Program-made: the position numbers and the translations under genes
The notes under the pieces: model-generated
The model's input: only the letters and a program-made list of their open reading frames with translations
Databases searched by the model: none
Told to the model about the DNA's origin: nothing
DNA from: a virus
Length of the DNA: 40,340 bases
Strand: one strand, 5' to 3'
Virus record (IMG/VR): IMGVR_UViG_3300034166_001004
Coordinates: 1-40,340 of that record
Shown here: positions 7,140 to 14,303 of the stretch, piece after piece
Numbering within the stretch: the stretch's first letter is position 1
Layout of the letters: each line of letters begins with the position of its first letter

Positions 7140-8770
7140 TAGTAGCTTCCTCCTCCGCGGGACATGAGCGTCTCGCCGTCCACGTTTCCGGCGCCGGAGA
7201 GCGCGATGAATTTCACGCAGTCAACCGGATCTTTCGTCGCGCCTTTCTTGCCGTCCGCTCCGGTATAGGTCGCCAGAGCATAAATCGTGTTCTTGCAGCG
7301 CTCCGAGATATAGAGCTTCGGCTGGTTGAGCGCGTTGACCGGCTGCTCAGGGTTGTAGTGCAGCATGGAGTTGACCATGGCGATGCCCTCGTCAATCGAG
7401 TCGGCCGGTGCGGCGAGGAAGTCCACACCCAGCTCGCCCATCTCATCGATCAGGGTCGTCGGCATCTCGCGCGCGAGCGTCGGCGCGTTGCCGAAGCGAC
7501 TGTCCATGTATCTCTCAAAGATCTTCTCGCCGTTCTCGACGCGCTTGATCTCTTCGACGTATCGCTCAAGGCCAAAGCCGAAGTCGCTCTGCGCCGGTCC
7601 TGCTTTTCCGTCCATCTTCTTTCCGTCCGGCAGCGCCCACTCTCCGGCGTATCCGATAGATGGGATGTAGTCGTCCATACTTGGCCATTCACGATAAATT
7701 ATGCAGCGACCGGCCGAGTCGTGAACGGACCAGAGCTGAAACCAGTTTCTGCCGCTGGCCGGATCGACCCAGTGATACCGCGTGCCCTCCGGCACGTCGC
7801 TGTGCCGGATGACGTGGACCTTCTCGTTGAATAGTGGGAAGCGACCGGAGATGGCCTTGGTCGGCACACCATAGGCGCGACAAAGTATCCGCTCGCGGGT
7901 CTCGTTCTGCAGCTCCTTGCGCATACGAGACCATCCGGCCCATGGATTGGCGCGCGTATGAAAGTAGAGCACCGGCCGGTTGCGCGTGCTCATCTGCAGG
8001 ATCGGGACTTTCTCGTATCCGGTGATGATTTGCTCGCCGTCCTTCTCCGCGCGCTTCGGCAGCAGCTCGGCGTCGGCGTCCTCGACCGTTTTTGCGCCGT
8101 TTAAGTAGGACGCGACGGTCGGACTGTAGCCTTGGACCGGCGTGAACGTGACAGCGAGCTTGCCGTTGCGGTCTACGAGGCGAAAACGAAGCGTTTCGAG
8201 CAGATCCAGACCGACCAGCTCGTCGCACCATGCCATATCTAGCTCGGCGCCTTCTATGACACTCAAATCTTGCGCGTAATTTTTAAAGCAGCAGATACTG
8301 CCGTTCGGACTGCAAAACTTGGCCTCTGAGAAACCATTTTTCAGCGTATATGAAATATTGGTCACCTGACTTTTGCGCGCATTACGCCACTCAGGGGGCA
8401 TAAATTTCCAAAGGCGCGGTTGCTGCGACTCGATGCTGGTCGCGGACGTCTCGGCGAAGCACCAGACGACGGCTCCGGCCTTGCTGTGCATTAATCTAAT
8501 GACCTCCTTCGCCGCCCACTCCGTTTTTCCGCTTCTGTTTCCGCCCATGACGAGCAGCTCTCGGTGTTTATCGAGCAGCTCGCTGGCCTTTTTCCACAGC
8601 GGCGGCACATAACCAAAGCGGAACGGATCGCTCGCCTCGCGCGCGATTAGCTCTTCCCTCGTTTTGAGATATTGCCAGCCTTCCTCCGGCCCCAATTTGC
8701 TCAGAAGATCGGTGTCGATCCGCATCACAGGGTGCTCGGACGGCTGAAACCGTTGTTTCTGTTCGTTCAC
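7139..8770 (-). CDS. terL: Terminase large subunit (packaging ATPase/nuclease)
   Basis: A 543-aa protein. Walker A is GGNRSGKT at about residues 76-83, and the Walker B-like motif MAWCDE is at about 168, the typical layout of the packaging motor. The C-terminal half (from YHWVDPASGRNW) has the acidic pattern of the RNase H-fold nuclease that cuts the concatemer. It docks on the portal and pumps DNA into the head. The frame starts with GTG at 8770; the AGGGGAA just upstream is unusually close, so an internal ATG (M16, MRIDTD) cannot be excluded. It is followed by a zinc-ribbon gene and then the head genes. No small terminase is recognised next to it. Confidence 0.92.
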   Translation of the reverse strand: MNEQKQRFQPSEHPVMRIDTDLLSKLGPEEGWQYLKTREELIAREASDPFRFGYVPPLWKKASELLDKHRELLVMGGNRSGKTEWAAKEVIRLMHSKAGAVVWCFAETSATSIESQQPRLWKFMPPEWRNARKSQVTNISYTLKNGFSEAKFCSPNGSICCFKNYAQDLSVIEGAELDMAWCDELVGLDLLETLRFRLVDRNGKLAVTFTPVQGYSPTVASYLNGAKTVEDADAELLPKRAEKDGEQIITGYEKVPILQMSTRNRPVLYFHTRANPWAGWSRMRKELQNETRERILCRAYGVPTKAISGRFPLFNEKVHVIRHSDVPEGTRYHWVDPASGRNWFQLWSVHDSAGRCIIYREWPSMDDYIPSIGYAGEWALPDGKKMDGKAGPAQSDFGFGLERYVEEIKRVENGEKIFERYMDSRFGNAPTLAREMPTTLIDEMGELGVDFLAAPADSIDEGIAMVNSMLHYNPEQPVNALNQPKLYISERCKNTIYALATYTGADGKKGATKDPVDCVKFIALSGAGNVDGETLMSRGGGSY

Positions 8771-8777
8771 TTCCCCT

Positions 8778-8795
8778 GCGCAGGCTCCGCTGCGC
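8778..8795 (-). promoter_or_regulatory. Hairpin abutting the terL start
   Basis: Perfect 6-bp arms GCGCAG (8778-8783) and CTGCGC (8790-8795), with a 6-nt loop. It ends about 8 bases upstream of the GTG start of terL. It could modulate terL translation. Confidence 0.35.
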
Positions 8796-8815
8796 TCTCC
8801 CCTCTAAAATGTAAT

Positions 8816-8878
8816 GGGCGCTGACTGGTTAGCGCGCGGTCCCTCCCAGAACCGATTTGTTAAGCCGTGTCAGCGCCC
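8816..8878. promoter_or_regulatory. Large structured element upstream of terL
   Basis: Perfect 10-bp outer arms, GGGCGCTGAC (8816-8825) and GTCAGCGCCC (8869-8878), enclose a second stem, CGGTCC (8837-8842) with GAACCG (8849-8854, one G-U pair). The element spans the gap before terL and the last bases of the 71-aa gene. Packaging sites, transcription attenuators and processing sites are all possible. It is not a tRNA: no anticodon arm or TTCGA loop can be fitted. Confidence 0.45.
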
Positions 8879-9075
8879 AAAGTTGCTATGTCTAAAGTCG
8901 GATTCTCGGAAAAATGAAACTGGTCGCTGCGGACGTGCAGCGGTTGGCCGGTGGACTCCGGCACAAAAGTCCAAATGTCGTTCGCCATGCCGCCCTGCGG
9001 CTGGACGTAGAGCAGCCACGCGGTGCCGACACCGGCGACTTCGGCGCGCATTGGGTATGGCGACCAGCTAATCAT
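8860..9075 (-). CDS. Hypothetical protein (71 aa) upstream of terL
   Basis: A 71-aa protein starting MISWSPYPMRAEVAG; its start overlaps the stop of the 138-aa gene (ATGA). Sequence such as GTAWLLYVQPQGGMANDIWTFVPESTGQPLHVRSDQF suggests a small beta-rich fold. The final codons fall within the large hairpin. The family is not recognised. It is in the position where a small terminase is often found, but it has no helix-turn-helix, so that call is not supported. Confidence 0.65.
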   Translation of the reverse strand: MISWSPYPMRAEVAGVGTAWLLYVQPQGGMANDIWTFVPESTGQPLHVRSDQFHFSENPTLDIATLGADTA

Positions 9076-9488
9076 TGTCGCTCGATGACCGCCTTAAAGT
9101 CCGACACCGGTATGTCTACACACGGCTCATTGTCCGCGGCGCAACGGCCGTTCGGGCGCCTCATATAAATAACAGGATACGCTTTGCGCGTGATATCGAG
9201 CGCGTAGATGCCCTCGGTCCATTCGACAATGAGCGTGGTCGGCAGGATCTGGCTGTATTGGGAAAGGCTGACGTATTTCTGCAGGCTCCACCAAAGCGTC
9301 GGGTATGCGTCCTTCGAGTTGTAGCGGCGCCGCGCTTCGACCAGACGCTTGGCCACGCCGTTGCGCATGAAGACGGCGTCCACCGGATACGCCTTGCTGC
9401 AGCGCTCGATCGTGTAGCCGTATTTGTCGGCGACCTCCTGCAGCATGCGCGCCTCGACTTCGCGGTGTTGTTCGGTTTCAAAATACAT
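9072..9488 (-). CDS. Possible PD-(D/E)XK-type nuclease-like protein (138 aa)
   Basis: A 138-aa protein with a good ribosome-binding site (AGGAG, about 7-8 nt upstream of ATG). The first third reads YTIERCSKAYPVDAVFMRNGVAKRLVEARRRY. The order D, then E-A-R on a following strand, after an N-terminal helix, resembles the D...ExK core of restriction-like nucleases, although the expected Lys is replaced. The second half is beta-rich (LPTTLIVEWTEGIYALDI). It overlaps the 71-aa gene by 4 bases. The nuclease assignment is tentative; it could be an inactive or unrelated fold. Confidence 0.5.
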   Translation of the reverse strand: MYFETEQHREVEARMLQEVADKYGYTIERCSKAYPVDAVFMRNGVAKRLVEARRRYNSKDAYPTLWWSLQKYVSLSQYSQILPTTLIVEWTEGIYALDITRKAYPVIYMRRPNGRCAADNEPCVDIPVSDFKAVIERQ

Positions 9489-9503
9489 AGAGCGGCTCCT
9501 GTT

Positions 9504-9689
9504 TTATGCGGTTACAGGGGCAGGGGTATGAAATGACCAGACCACAACGTCCGCCGCATTCCCTGACGCTCTAAAGTTTGATGGCGCCCCACTAGTCGTG
9601 CTCTGTGGGGCTGGGCATACCGGCTTGCTCCGAGGTGCGCACCACCATGCGCGCCTGCACGAACCCGCTTTTGCCATCAGAAAATTCAT
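9504..9689 (-). CDS. Doubtful small ORF (61 aa)
   Basis: A frame of 61 codons whose ATG overlaps the stop of the 51-aa coiled-coil gene (ATGA). The composition (Trp/Cys/Pro/Ser-rich, MNFLMAKAGSCRRAWWC) does not look like its neighbours. Another frame here reads as a more protein-like stretch (residues ARMVVRTSEQAGMPSPTEHD, then stop) but has no clear start. The hairpin at 9586-9611 lies inside. The 200 bp between 9489 and 9689 may be partly non-coding or hold a decayed gene. Confidence 0.25.
   Translation of the reverse strand: MNFLMAKAGSCRRAWWCAPRSKPVCPAPQSTTSGAPSNFRASGNAADVVVWSFHTPAPVTA
9586..9611. promoter_or_regulatory. Inverted repeat in the 9.5-9.7 kb interval
   Basis: Perfect 7-bp arms GCCCCAC (9586-9592) and GTGGGGC (9605-9611), with a 12-nt loop. 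It lies in the weakly coding gap before the 138-aa gene. There is no T-tract, so a terminator role is uncertain. Confidence 0.3.
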
Positions 9690-9841
9690 TTGGATTGCTT
9701 GCGCTTGCGCATCTCCGCGCACAACGCATCCGCTTTCTTCTTTGCCGCCGCGGCGACAAGTTTGGTGCGCTGCGTTTTCAGCAGGGCGATGGTCTTGTCG
9801 ATTTCGGCAATTTCGTCTGTCATAATGCTGTATTTACTCAT
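9686..9841 (-). CDS. Small coiled-coil basic protein (51 aa)
   Basis: A 51-aa frame from ATG at 9841. It reads MSKYSIMTDEIAEIDKTIALL, then TQRTKLVAAAAKKKADALCA and a Lys/Arg-rich tail. It is a single amphipathic helix with a basic end, short and highly charged. It lies 3 bases downstream of the small membrane-protein gene stop. The function is unknown. Confidence 0.55.
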   Translation of the reverse strand: MSKYSIMTDEIAEIDKTIALLKTQRTKLVAAAAKKKADALCAEMRKRKQSK

Positions 9842-9844
9842 GAA

Positions 9845-10000
9845 TCATGGCCGGATAGTCATGTGCCAAAGACCGATCTGGCTAACGCTGTAGCCAAACC
9901 AGACGACACCGGCCCAAAAGTTGTGCTGTATGCAGAATTGATCGATGGCCACGGCGAAATAGAGCAGGCCGACCAAGGCGATGAGGATTGCGGACGTCAT
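9845..10000 (-). CDS. Small membrane protein (51 aa)
   Basis: A 51-aa frame from ATG at 10000, overlapping the stop of the HELLH gene (ATGA). It has one clear hydrophobic segment (AILIALVGLLYFAVAI) and a second, weaker one (FWAGVVWFGYSVSQIGLW), so one or two membrane spans. No lysis motif is visible and it is far from the lysin gene. The function is unknown. Confidence 0.6.
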   Translation of the reverse strand: MTSAILIALVGLLYFAVAIDQFCIQHNFWAGVVWFGYSVSQIGLWHMTIRP

Positions 10001-10245
10001 TCCATGACCCTCCTCCATTTGTCGCGCCACATGCTGCGCGCCATGACTCCGGCGGCATCGGCGACGGCTTCTTCGCTCAGGTGGGGGAAACAGTCGTGCA
10101 GCAACTCGTGGACGATGGTGTCCAGCTCGTTGATGCCGCTTTGCCGCGGATCAATGAACACACGGCCATCACCCATAGTGAGTCCGTCCGCCTTTTCGCG
10201 GCCGAGCTTCCTACGGATGATGGCGATGTATTTGCGGCGAGGCAT
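9997..10245 (-). CDS. HELLH-motif small metallopeptidase-like protein (82 aa)
   Basis: An 82-aa protein starting MPRRKYIAIIRRKLGREKADG. The H46-E-L-L-H50 motif, preceded by NELDTIV, is the zinc-binding helix of metallopeptidases. It is followed by HLSEEAVADAAGVMARSMW, which could supply a third ligand (Glu). Short proteins of this type occur in phage replication regions; no substrate is known. The start overlaps the exonuclease stop by one base (TGATG). Confidence 0.7.
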   Translation of the reverse strand: MPRRKYIAIIRRKLGREKADGLTMGDGRVFIDPRQSGINELDTIVHELLHDCFPHLSEEAVADAAGVMARSMWRDKWRRVME

Positions 10246-11009
10246 CAGGCGGCTTTCTTGTAGCGAAGATTCGCGTAGTGCAGATCGAGGCGGGCTTTGA
10301 ACAGCTCCCACTCGTTGTCGCTGCTGAACATCCACTCGATGCTGTGATCGTTGGCTTTCTCCTTGCCGATGCGAACGACCGCGCGGCGCTGAACACGTTG
10401 CTCCGGCCGGTTCTCGTTCCATAAGCGCTCATAGGCTGCGAGCTGCAGCTTTTGCGACAGGTAGATGCCGCTCGATGTCTTCCAGTCGAGCAACACGATG
10501 CGCCCCTCCTTGTCGATAGACGGCGCGTCAATCGTGCCGCCAAACAAGTGTTGCTCGCTAACGAGCTGCACTTCCGGCTCCAGCACCGTGAGACCCTGCT
10601 CGTTCCAGAACGACAGGAAGTTATTGAACGCGACGCCCGCCTTCTCGACGTCGGCCGGTGCGAACTCGGAGAGATCAGCCACCCAACCGTGGAAGAAGCA
10701 TTCGATTAAGAAGTGCGTAATCGTCCCGATGTCGGCAGCGCGGTCGCGCACCTTCCGGTAGTCTTGGTTCTTGTTGCCAAGACCCCATGCCCAGTGGATC
10801 AGGTTGCTTTGGTCATCGCCGATCTTGGAGATGGTCGAGGCACCTACCACTTGCGCGCCGTCCTTGAGGATATACTTCTGGTGCGCTTTCAGCTTTTCCA
10901 AGCGTACAAGTTTGCGACCGTCTGCAGCGAAGCGCTCCGGCGCAGGCTCGGCGGGCTTGGCCGAAGGGGAGCGGCGTTTTGCCGCCCCCCTTTTTGCAGT
11001 GGTTGCCAT
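10245..11009 (-). CDS. RecB/Cas4-like PD-(D/E)XK exonuclease
   Basis: About 254 aa from ATG at 11009; an in-frame GTG at 11018 would add 3 residues. The nuclease core is visible at about residues 155-176: GGTIDAPSIDKEGRIVLLDWKTSSG, with the D...DWK signature, then QLAAYERLW as the QxxxY helix of the RecB/Cas4 family. An upstream ITHFLIECFF helix may carry the motif I ligand. Such enzymes resect DNA ends for recombination. The ssDNA-binding protein gene ends 2 bases upstream, so the two probably act together in annealing recombination. The N-terminus is a basic Ala/Lys/Arg tail. Confidence 0.8.
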   Translation of the reverse strand: MATTAKRGAAKRRSPSAKPAEPAPERFAADGRKLVRLEKLKAHQKYILKDGAQVVGASTISKIGDDQSNLIHWAWGLGNKNQDYRKVRDRAADIGTITHFLIECFFHGWVADLSEFAPADVEKAGVAFNNFLSFWNEQGLTVLEPEVQLVSEQHLFGGTIDAPSIDKEGRIVLLDWKTSSGIYLSQKLQLAAYERLWNENRPEQRVQRRAVVRIGKEKANDHSIEWMFSSDNEWELFKARLDLHYANLRYKKAA

Positions 11010-11011
11010 GG

Positions 11012-11611
11012 CTACCACTCGACTTCTTCGCCGTTGGTTCCGGTTTTGACCGATGCGCGGGGCGCCTCAGTAACCTCGAAGCCGTAAGCCTCGGCCGTTC
11101 CGCCACTGCTCCATGTGACCAAGTCCAAAATCTGGACCGCCTTGGGCTGCAGCGTGATTCCGGCGCCGAGCGACGCGGTGTACCAAAAGTATGGAACCAC
11201 AGCGACCTTGAGCTTGCTGCCGCCGCCGATGTTTTCGTTGGTAATCTGGCCGGACGCATCAAACAGCTTCGGTTGGCGCGTGTAGGTCTCGCCGTCCTTG
11301 CCCTTGCCGGTTGCTTTGACCTTCAGTTTGAGCTGCACCATGCCGTCGTTCTCCGTCCAAGGCGCTGCGTGCTGCTTTAGTTTCGCCTTTTTGGGCAACC
11401 CCTCCATGACGAGCTTGTTGTTAATCTCGGCAAGTTTGGCCGAAAGGAATTCAGTGAACATGGCCTCGATCTGTTTGAGAAACGGCTCCGCGTCTTCGGC
11501 GGACATTTCGAGGTCTACTTTGTATTGGCCCTCCTCGGAGAACTTAGTGTCCGGCGAGTTGAGTCTGGGATAGCGAGCGATGCCCGCAGGTGTGGTCAGG
11601 GTTTTATTCAT
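11012..11611 (-). CDS. DUF2815-type single-stranded DNA-binding protein
   Basis: A 199-aa protein starting MNKTLTTPAGIARYPRLNSPDTKFSEEGQY. The pattern of an N-terminal beta-sheet with YPRLNxPDTKF, a helical insert (PFLKQIEAMFTEFLSAKLAEINN), a KLFDASGQ segment and VPYFWYTASLGAGITLQPKAVQILDLVTWS fits the ssDNA-binding OB-fold family DUF2815 found in phages with RecB-like exonucleases. It coats single-stranded DNA during replication and recombination. It overlaps the upstream nuclease gene by 8 bases. The acidic C-terminus (EEVEW) is also typical. Confidence 0.8.
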   Translation of the reverse strand: MNKTLTTPAGIARYPRLNSPDTKFSEEGQYKVDLEMSAEDAEPFLKQIEAMFTEFLSAKLAEINNKLVMEGLPKKAKLKQHAAPWTENDGMVQLKLKVKATGKGKDGETYTRQPKLFDASGQITNENIGGGSKLKVAVVPYFWYTASLGAGITLQPKAVQILDLVTWSSGGTAEAYGFEVTEAPRASVKTGTNGEEVEW

Positions 11612-11981
11612 TTTGTGTATGTGGGTTTGGTGTTTTTGGTTGGATGGGAAAGTCGCTGTGGCGCATGAGTTCGCAGAAGTCCTCGAATGTGAGAGTGACC
11701 AGCATGCGGCAGTGATCCTTGCGATGGATCACGGCACAGTTTTTGCGCTCGGCGTCGCGGTAGGCTTGAGCGATAGCCGCATCGAGATCGAAGCGTGCGC
11801 GGCCGTGGCGCTTGCACTCGAAGTGCCAAGTCGGCAGGCAGGGCACAACAACGTCAGGTGCGGAGATCCCCCAAGATCCCTGCGAGACCTGTGCGCCCCG
11901 CCGTGCCGGAAAACCTTCGGCGGTCAGAGCCTTGGCAACCTCGCGCTCGAACGAGGCGCCCTTCTGGCGGGAGTTGATCAT
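11604..11981 (-). CDS. Small PD-(D/E)XK nuclease (resolvase-like)
   Basis: A 125-aa protein, MINSRQKGASFEREVAKAL, with the ordered signature FEREVAKxL helix, S-A-P-D (about residues 41-44) and FECK (about 54-57), followed by a helix with AIAQAYRDAERKN. This is the E...D...ExK core of small phage nucleases and Holliday-junction-resolvase-like proteins. It may cut branched recombination or replication intermediates. Start and stop overlap its neighbours (ATGA with the helicase), so it is translationally coupled. Confidence 0.75.
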   Translation of the reverse strand: MINSRQKGASFEREVAKALTAEGFPARRGAQVSQGSWGISAPDVVVPCLPTWHFECKRHGRARFDLDAAIAQAYRDAERKNCAVIHRKDHCRMLVTLTFEDFCELMRHSDFPIQPKTPNPHTQNE

Positions 11982-13381
11982 TCGTTGATGGCCTCCCAGA
12001 GCTGTTTGTCCGGTGCGTAGACGCTGTTGCCCTCGTCAGTCAGGCGTGGCGCGGAGACGATGTTGCTGACCGGAGCCTTCGCATCAAATCGCGTCAGGCT
12101 CGGACGCCACGTCATATTCAAGGTGCCGGTGCGTCCGGCCCTGTGCTTGGCGATGATTAACTCCGCGTCCTGTGGCTCCGGCTCTTCGTCTTGCACCGCG
12201 TAGTAGGCTGGCCGGTGAACGAGAGCGACCAAATCGGCGTCCTGTTCAATGCTGCCGCTCTCGCGCAGGTCGGAGAGCTTCGGCCGGTTGTCAGGACGGT
12301 TCTCTGCCTGCCTGTTTAACTGCGCGGCGGCGACCACTGGAATGCCCAGTTCCATCGCCATCGCTTTTAGTCCGCGCGAAACAAAGCCGACCTCATTCTC
12401 ACGGCTCTTGGCGGCGCCGTGGCTTACCAATTGAAGGTAATCGACAAAGATGATCTTCACGCCCCAGCGCCTCACGGCCAACCTTGCACGTCCGCGGATG
12501 TCCAACAAAGACATGCCACAGCGGTCATCTATGTACAGCGGCTCGCCGGAAAAATCCAAAGCGGCGGAACCGATGCGGCGCTTTCCGGCGTGATCAACGA
12601 ATCCATTGCGGACCAGCTCGGTGTTGGTGTTGGCGCGCGACAACACTACGCGAGCGGCCAATTCGTTTGCTGGCATCTCCAGCGAGAAGTAGAGCACCGA
12701 CACCTTGCGACGCATCAGGTTGTCCGCGATGTTCATCATCAGCGCGCTCTTACCCATGGCCGGACGTCCGGCAATGACGCTCAGGGTTCCGCCGCGCAGA
12801 CCGCCGGTTACCTGATCCAGATCGGCAAAGCCGGTGCGCAGACCGAGGGTCTGCTTGTTGTCCATCAGCGCCTCCAGCTCTTCGAGGAGCGAGGGCACGA
12901 TGTCGGCCGCGCTGCGCATCGAGTCGGTCGGGGCGCCGAGACTTAGCGACAGGACACTCTCTCCGGCGGACTGCAGCACTTCGTCGGCGTTCGCGGCCAT
13001 GTCGTTAGCCGCTGCCTGCATGGAGACTGCCGCGGAGATAATCGAGCGACGGCCGTGCAGATCGCGCAGGGTTTGCGTATGGTATTCGAGCGCGGCCAGA
13101 CCACCGCACGCTTGCATGAGAAACTCGGTGATGGCTCCGGCGCCGCCGACAAAGGTCAGCTTCTTCTGCGCGTCGAGCCTCTGCGTGACGGCAATGATGT
13201 TGGGCACGCCGCCGTCTGCGCGGATCTCATTGATCGCATCGAAAATCGCGCGGTGGGCAGGAGTGTAGAAAAGATCGCCATGCAATCCGGCAACCTCATC
13301 AGCGAGCTTCGGCTCGGCCATGAGTGTGCCGAGCACTGCCTTCTCGGTGTTTGGGCTTTGTGGGGTGGTGGTGGTTTTCAT
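11978..13381 (-). CDS. dnaB: Replicative DNA helicase (DnaB-type)
   Basis: A 467-aa protein, the usual length for DnaB. The N-terminal helical domain begins PQSPNTEKAVLGTLMAEPKL. The RecA-like domain has Walker A GRPAMGKS at about residue 203, FSLEMPANELAARVV, and Walker B IIFVDYLQLV at about 317, then LSDLRESGSIEQDADLVALVHR with the arginine-finger helix, and AKHRAGRTGTLNMTW near the end. It unwinds the replication fork and recruits primase. A phage-encoded helicase beside an initiator with its own iterons fits initiation like lambda O/P, though here the phage supplies the helicase itself. It lies immediately downstream of a 32-aa membrane gene (ATGA overlap). Confidence 0.95.
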   Translation of the reverse strand: MKTTTTPQSPNTEKAVLGTLMAEPKLADEVAGLHGDLFYTPAHRAIFDAINEIRADGGVPNIIAVTQRLDAQKKLTFVGGAGAITEFLMQACGGLAALEYHTQTLRDLHGRRSIISAAVSMQAAANDMAANADEVLQSAGESVLSLSLGAPTDSMRSAADIVPSLLEELEALMDNKQTLGLRTGFADLDQVTGGLRGGTLSVIAGRPAMGKSALMMNIADNLMRRKVSVLYFSLEMPANELAARVVLSRANTNTELVRNGFVDHAGKRRIGSAALDFSGEPLYIDDRCGMSLLDIRGRARLAVRRWGVKIIFVDYLQLVSHGAAKSRENEVGFVSRGLKAMAMELGIPVVAAAQLNRQAENRPDNRPKLSDLRESGSIEQDADLVALVHRPAYYAVQDEEPEPQDAELIIAKHRAGRTGTLNMTWRPSLTRFDAKAPVSNIVSAPRLTDEGNSVYAPDKQLWEAINE

Positions 13382-13476
13382 ACAAAGTTGTCGTCGTCGT
13401 CATCACTCGCTGCCAGCACGGCGAGAACCAGCAGGGCGAGGAAAGCTAGGTAGATGAAAGTCTGCACCGGACTCAT
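13378..13476 (-). CDS. Very small membrane protein (32 aa)
   Basis: A 32-aa frame, MSPVQTFIYLAFLALLVLAVL, then an acidic tail (SDDDDDNFV). It is a single hydrophobic span with a charged C-terminus. Its stop overlaps the helicase start (ATGA), like the other junctions in this operon, which supports it. It also overlaps the 68-aa frame at 13403-13609, so one of the two may be spurious. The function is unknown. Confidence 0.5.
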   Translation of the reverse strand: MSPVQTFIYLAFLALLVLAVLAASDDDDDNFV

Positions 13477-13609
13477 TGCGCTCCCTCCGTCGTTGGCGCA
13501 TTTCGTAGCGACGCTTGAGCCAGCGGTCGCACGCTTCGTCCACCGCTATGACATCGTCTGCAATGTGTGGCCATACGCTGCGCAGTGTTTGTTTAAGTTC
13601 GGGTCTCAT
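13403..13609 (-). CDS. Hypothetical basic protein (68 aa)
   Basis: A 68-aa frame, MRPELKQTLRSVWPHIADDVIAVDEACDRWLKRRYEMRQRRRER, then a low-complexity Pro/Ser/Arg tail. The first 45 residues are a plausible helical protein; the tail lies over the 32-aa membrane frame and may be junk. It overlaps the previous gene by 17 bases. No family is recognised. Confidence 0.5.
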   Translation of the reverse strand: MRPELKQTLRSVWPHIADDVIAVDEACDRWLKRRYEMRQRRRERNESGADFHLPSFPRPAGSRRAGSE

Positions 13610-13793
13610 GGGCTGCCGTTTCTACGTCGTTCGGCGTGGTGGCAGCCGGTGGGTCTTGATGCGTGCAAGTGTGGACAAATGCGGACATAGGGGCAACAAC
13701 TTTTAGGCGTTTTCTGCAAAAAAGTTCATCCCAGTTTTCGCGGTATTTTTGGCCGTCTACCGGCCGCGGCGCGTCGCCCTTTCCGGCGCTCAC
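13593..13793 (-). CDS. Small phage protein with KGDxPRPVD motif (66 aa)
   Basis: A GTG start at 13793 overlaps the upstream stop (GTGA). The protein begins VSAGKGDAPRPVDGQKYRENWDELF. This N-terminal KGDxPRPVDxxxYRxNWDxxF pattern recurs in small hypothetical phage proteins, which supports the GTG over longer starts that add only low-complexity Arg/Ala residues. The role is unknown. Confidence 0.6.
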   Translation of the reverse strand: MSAGKGDAPRPVDGQKYRENWDELFCRKRLKVVAPMSAFVHTCTHQDPPAATTPNDVETAAHETRT

Positions 13794-14038
13794 AGCGGCT
13801 CCTCCACGGCGAGCAGCGCTTCGTGTTTCTCGTCGCTCACGTCGGGAGAGAGCGCCGCGCACCGCTTCAAGACGAGCTTGAGCCGATTGACGCGCTTAAT
13901 CAGCTCACGCTTCTCCGCTTCGAGGTTAGCCATTTCGGCCGAGTTGCGCTTGTCCTCGGCGCGGTAGAACTCCAGCTCCGCGGAGGAGCCGAAGTTCGCG
14001 CCGAAGCCGACCTCGCCGACCACTAGGTCAGGGTTCAT
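13790..14038 (-). CDS. Hypothetical coiled-coil protein (82 aa)
   Basis: An 82-aa protein starting MNPDLVVGEVGFGANFGSSAELEFY. The middle (RAEDKRNSAEMANLEAEKRELIKRVNRLKLVLKR) is a heptad-like coiled coil. The C-terminus is acidic. It overlaps both neighbours by 4 bases. The function is not recognised. Confidence 0.65.
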   Translation of the reverse strand: MNPDLVVGEVGFGANFGSSAELEFYRAEDKRNSAEMANLEAEKRELIKRVNRLKLVLKRCAALSPDVSDEKHEALLAVEEPL

Positions 14039-14214
14039 TTCTTGGCCCTCCCTTGCTCTTCGGCGAGCCGCTCGATGACCGCGTTGAGCAGCAGGTAGAG
14101 CGCGTCGAGCGTGGCCTTGGCGTCGTCCACTGACGCGGTGATCGTTTCCATGTTGATGGTGTACTCAGCCAACTTGGGCTGAACCGACTTGGTTTTAGCT
14201 GTGCGCTTTTTCAT
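14035..14214 (-). CDS. Hypothetical protein (59 aa)
   Basis: A 59-aa frame, MKKRTAKTKSVQPKLAEYTI, then a helical stretch with DDAKATLDALYLLLNAVIERLAEEQG. It has a basic N-terminus and one amphipathic helix. It is the first gene after the 90-bp gap that holds the G12 tract, and its stop overlaps the next start (ATGA). Confidence 0.6.
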   Translation of the reverse strand: MKKRTAKTKSVQPKLAEYTINMETITASVDDAKATLDALYLLLNAVIERLAEEQGRAKK

Positions 14215-14242
14215 GTGTGTGGGAAATGATGAAGAGGGGGGT

Positions 14243-14257
14243 AGGACAAATGCTGTC
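14243..14257. promoter_or_regulatory. Small dyad upstream of the 59-aa gene
   Basis: GGACA-AATGC-TGTCC, 5-bp arms, in the gap between the nuclease gene (stop at 14304) and the 59-aa gene (start at 14214). This gap is one of the few breaks in the early operon. It may be an operator-like site; no function is shown. Confidence 0.25.
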
Positions 14258-14288
14258 CGAGGGGTTAATATGAAATTGATATTTTAGT

Positions 14289-14300
14289 GGGGGGGGGGGG
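14289..14300. repeat. G12 homopolymer tract
   Basis: Twelve consecutive G on the plus strand (C on the coding strand), 3 bp after the PD-(D/E)XK nuclease stop and 75 bp before the next start. On the minus strand it precedes an AT-rich stretch containing TAAAAT. Long mononucleotide tracts slip during replication and can vary in length. Confidence 0.8.
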
Positions 14301-14303
14301 CAA

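Noticed and set aside
9504-9722. Frameshift fusion between the 51-aa coiled-coil gene and the following frame
   Set aside because: A -1 shift would give a longer and more protein-like end, but there is no clear slippery sequence or downstream pseudoknot, so I did not call it.
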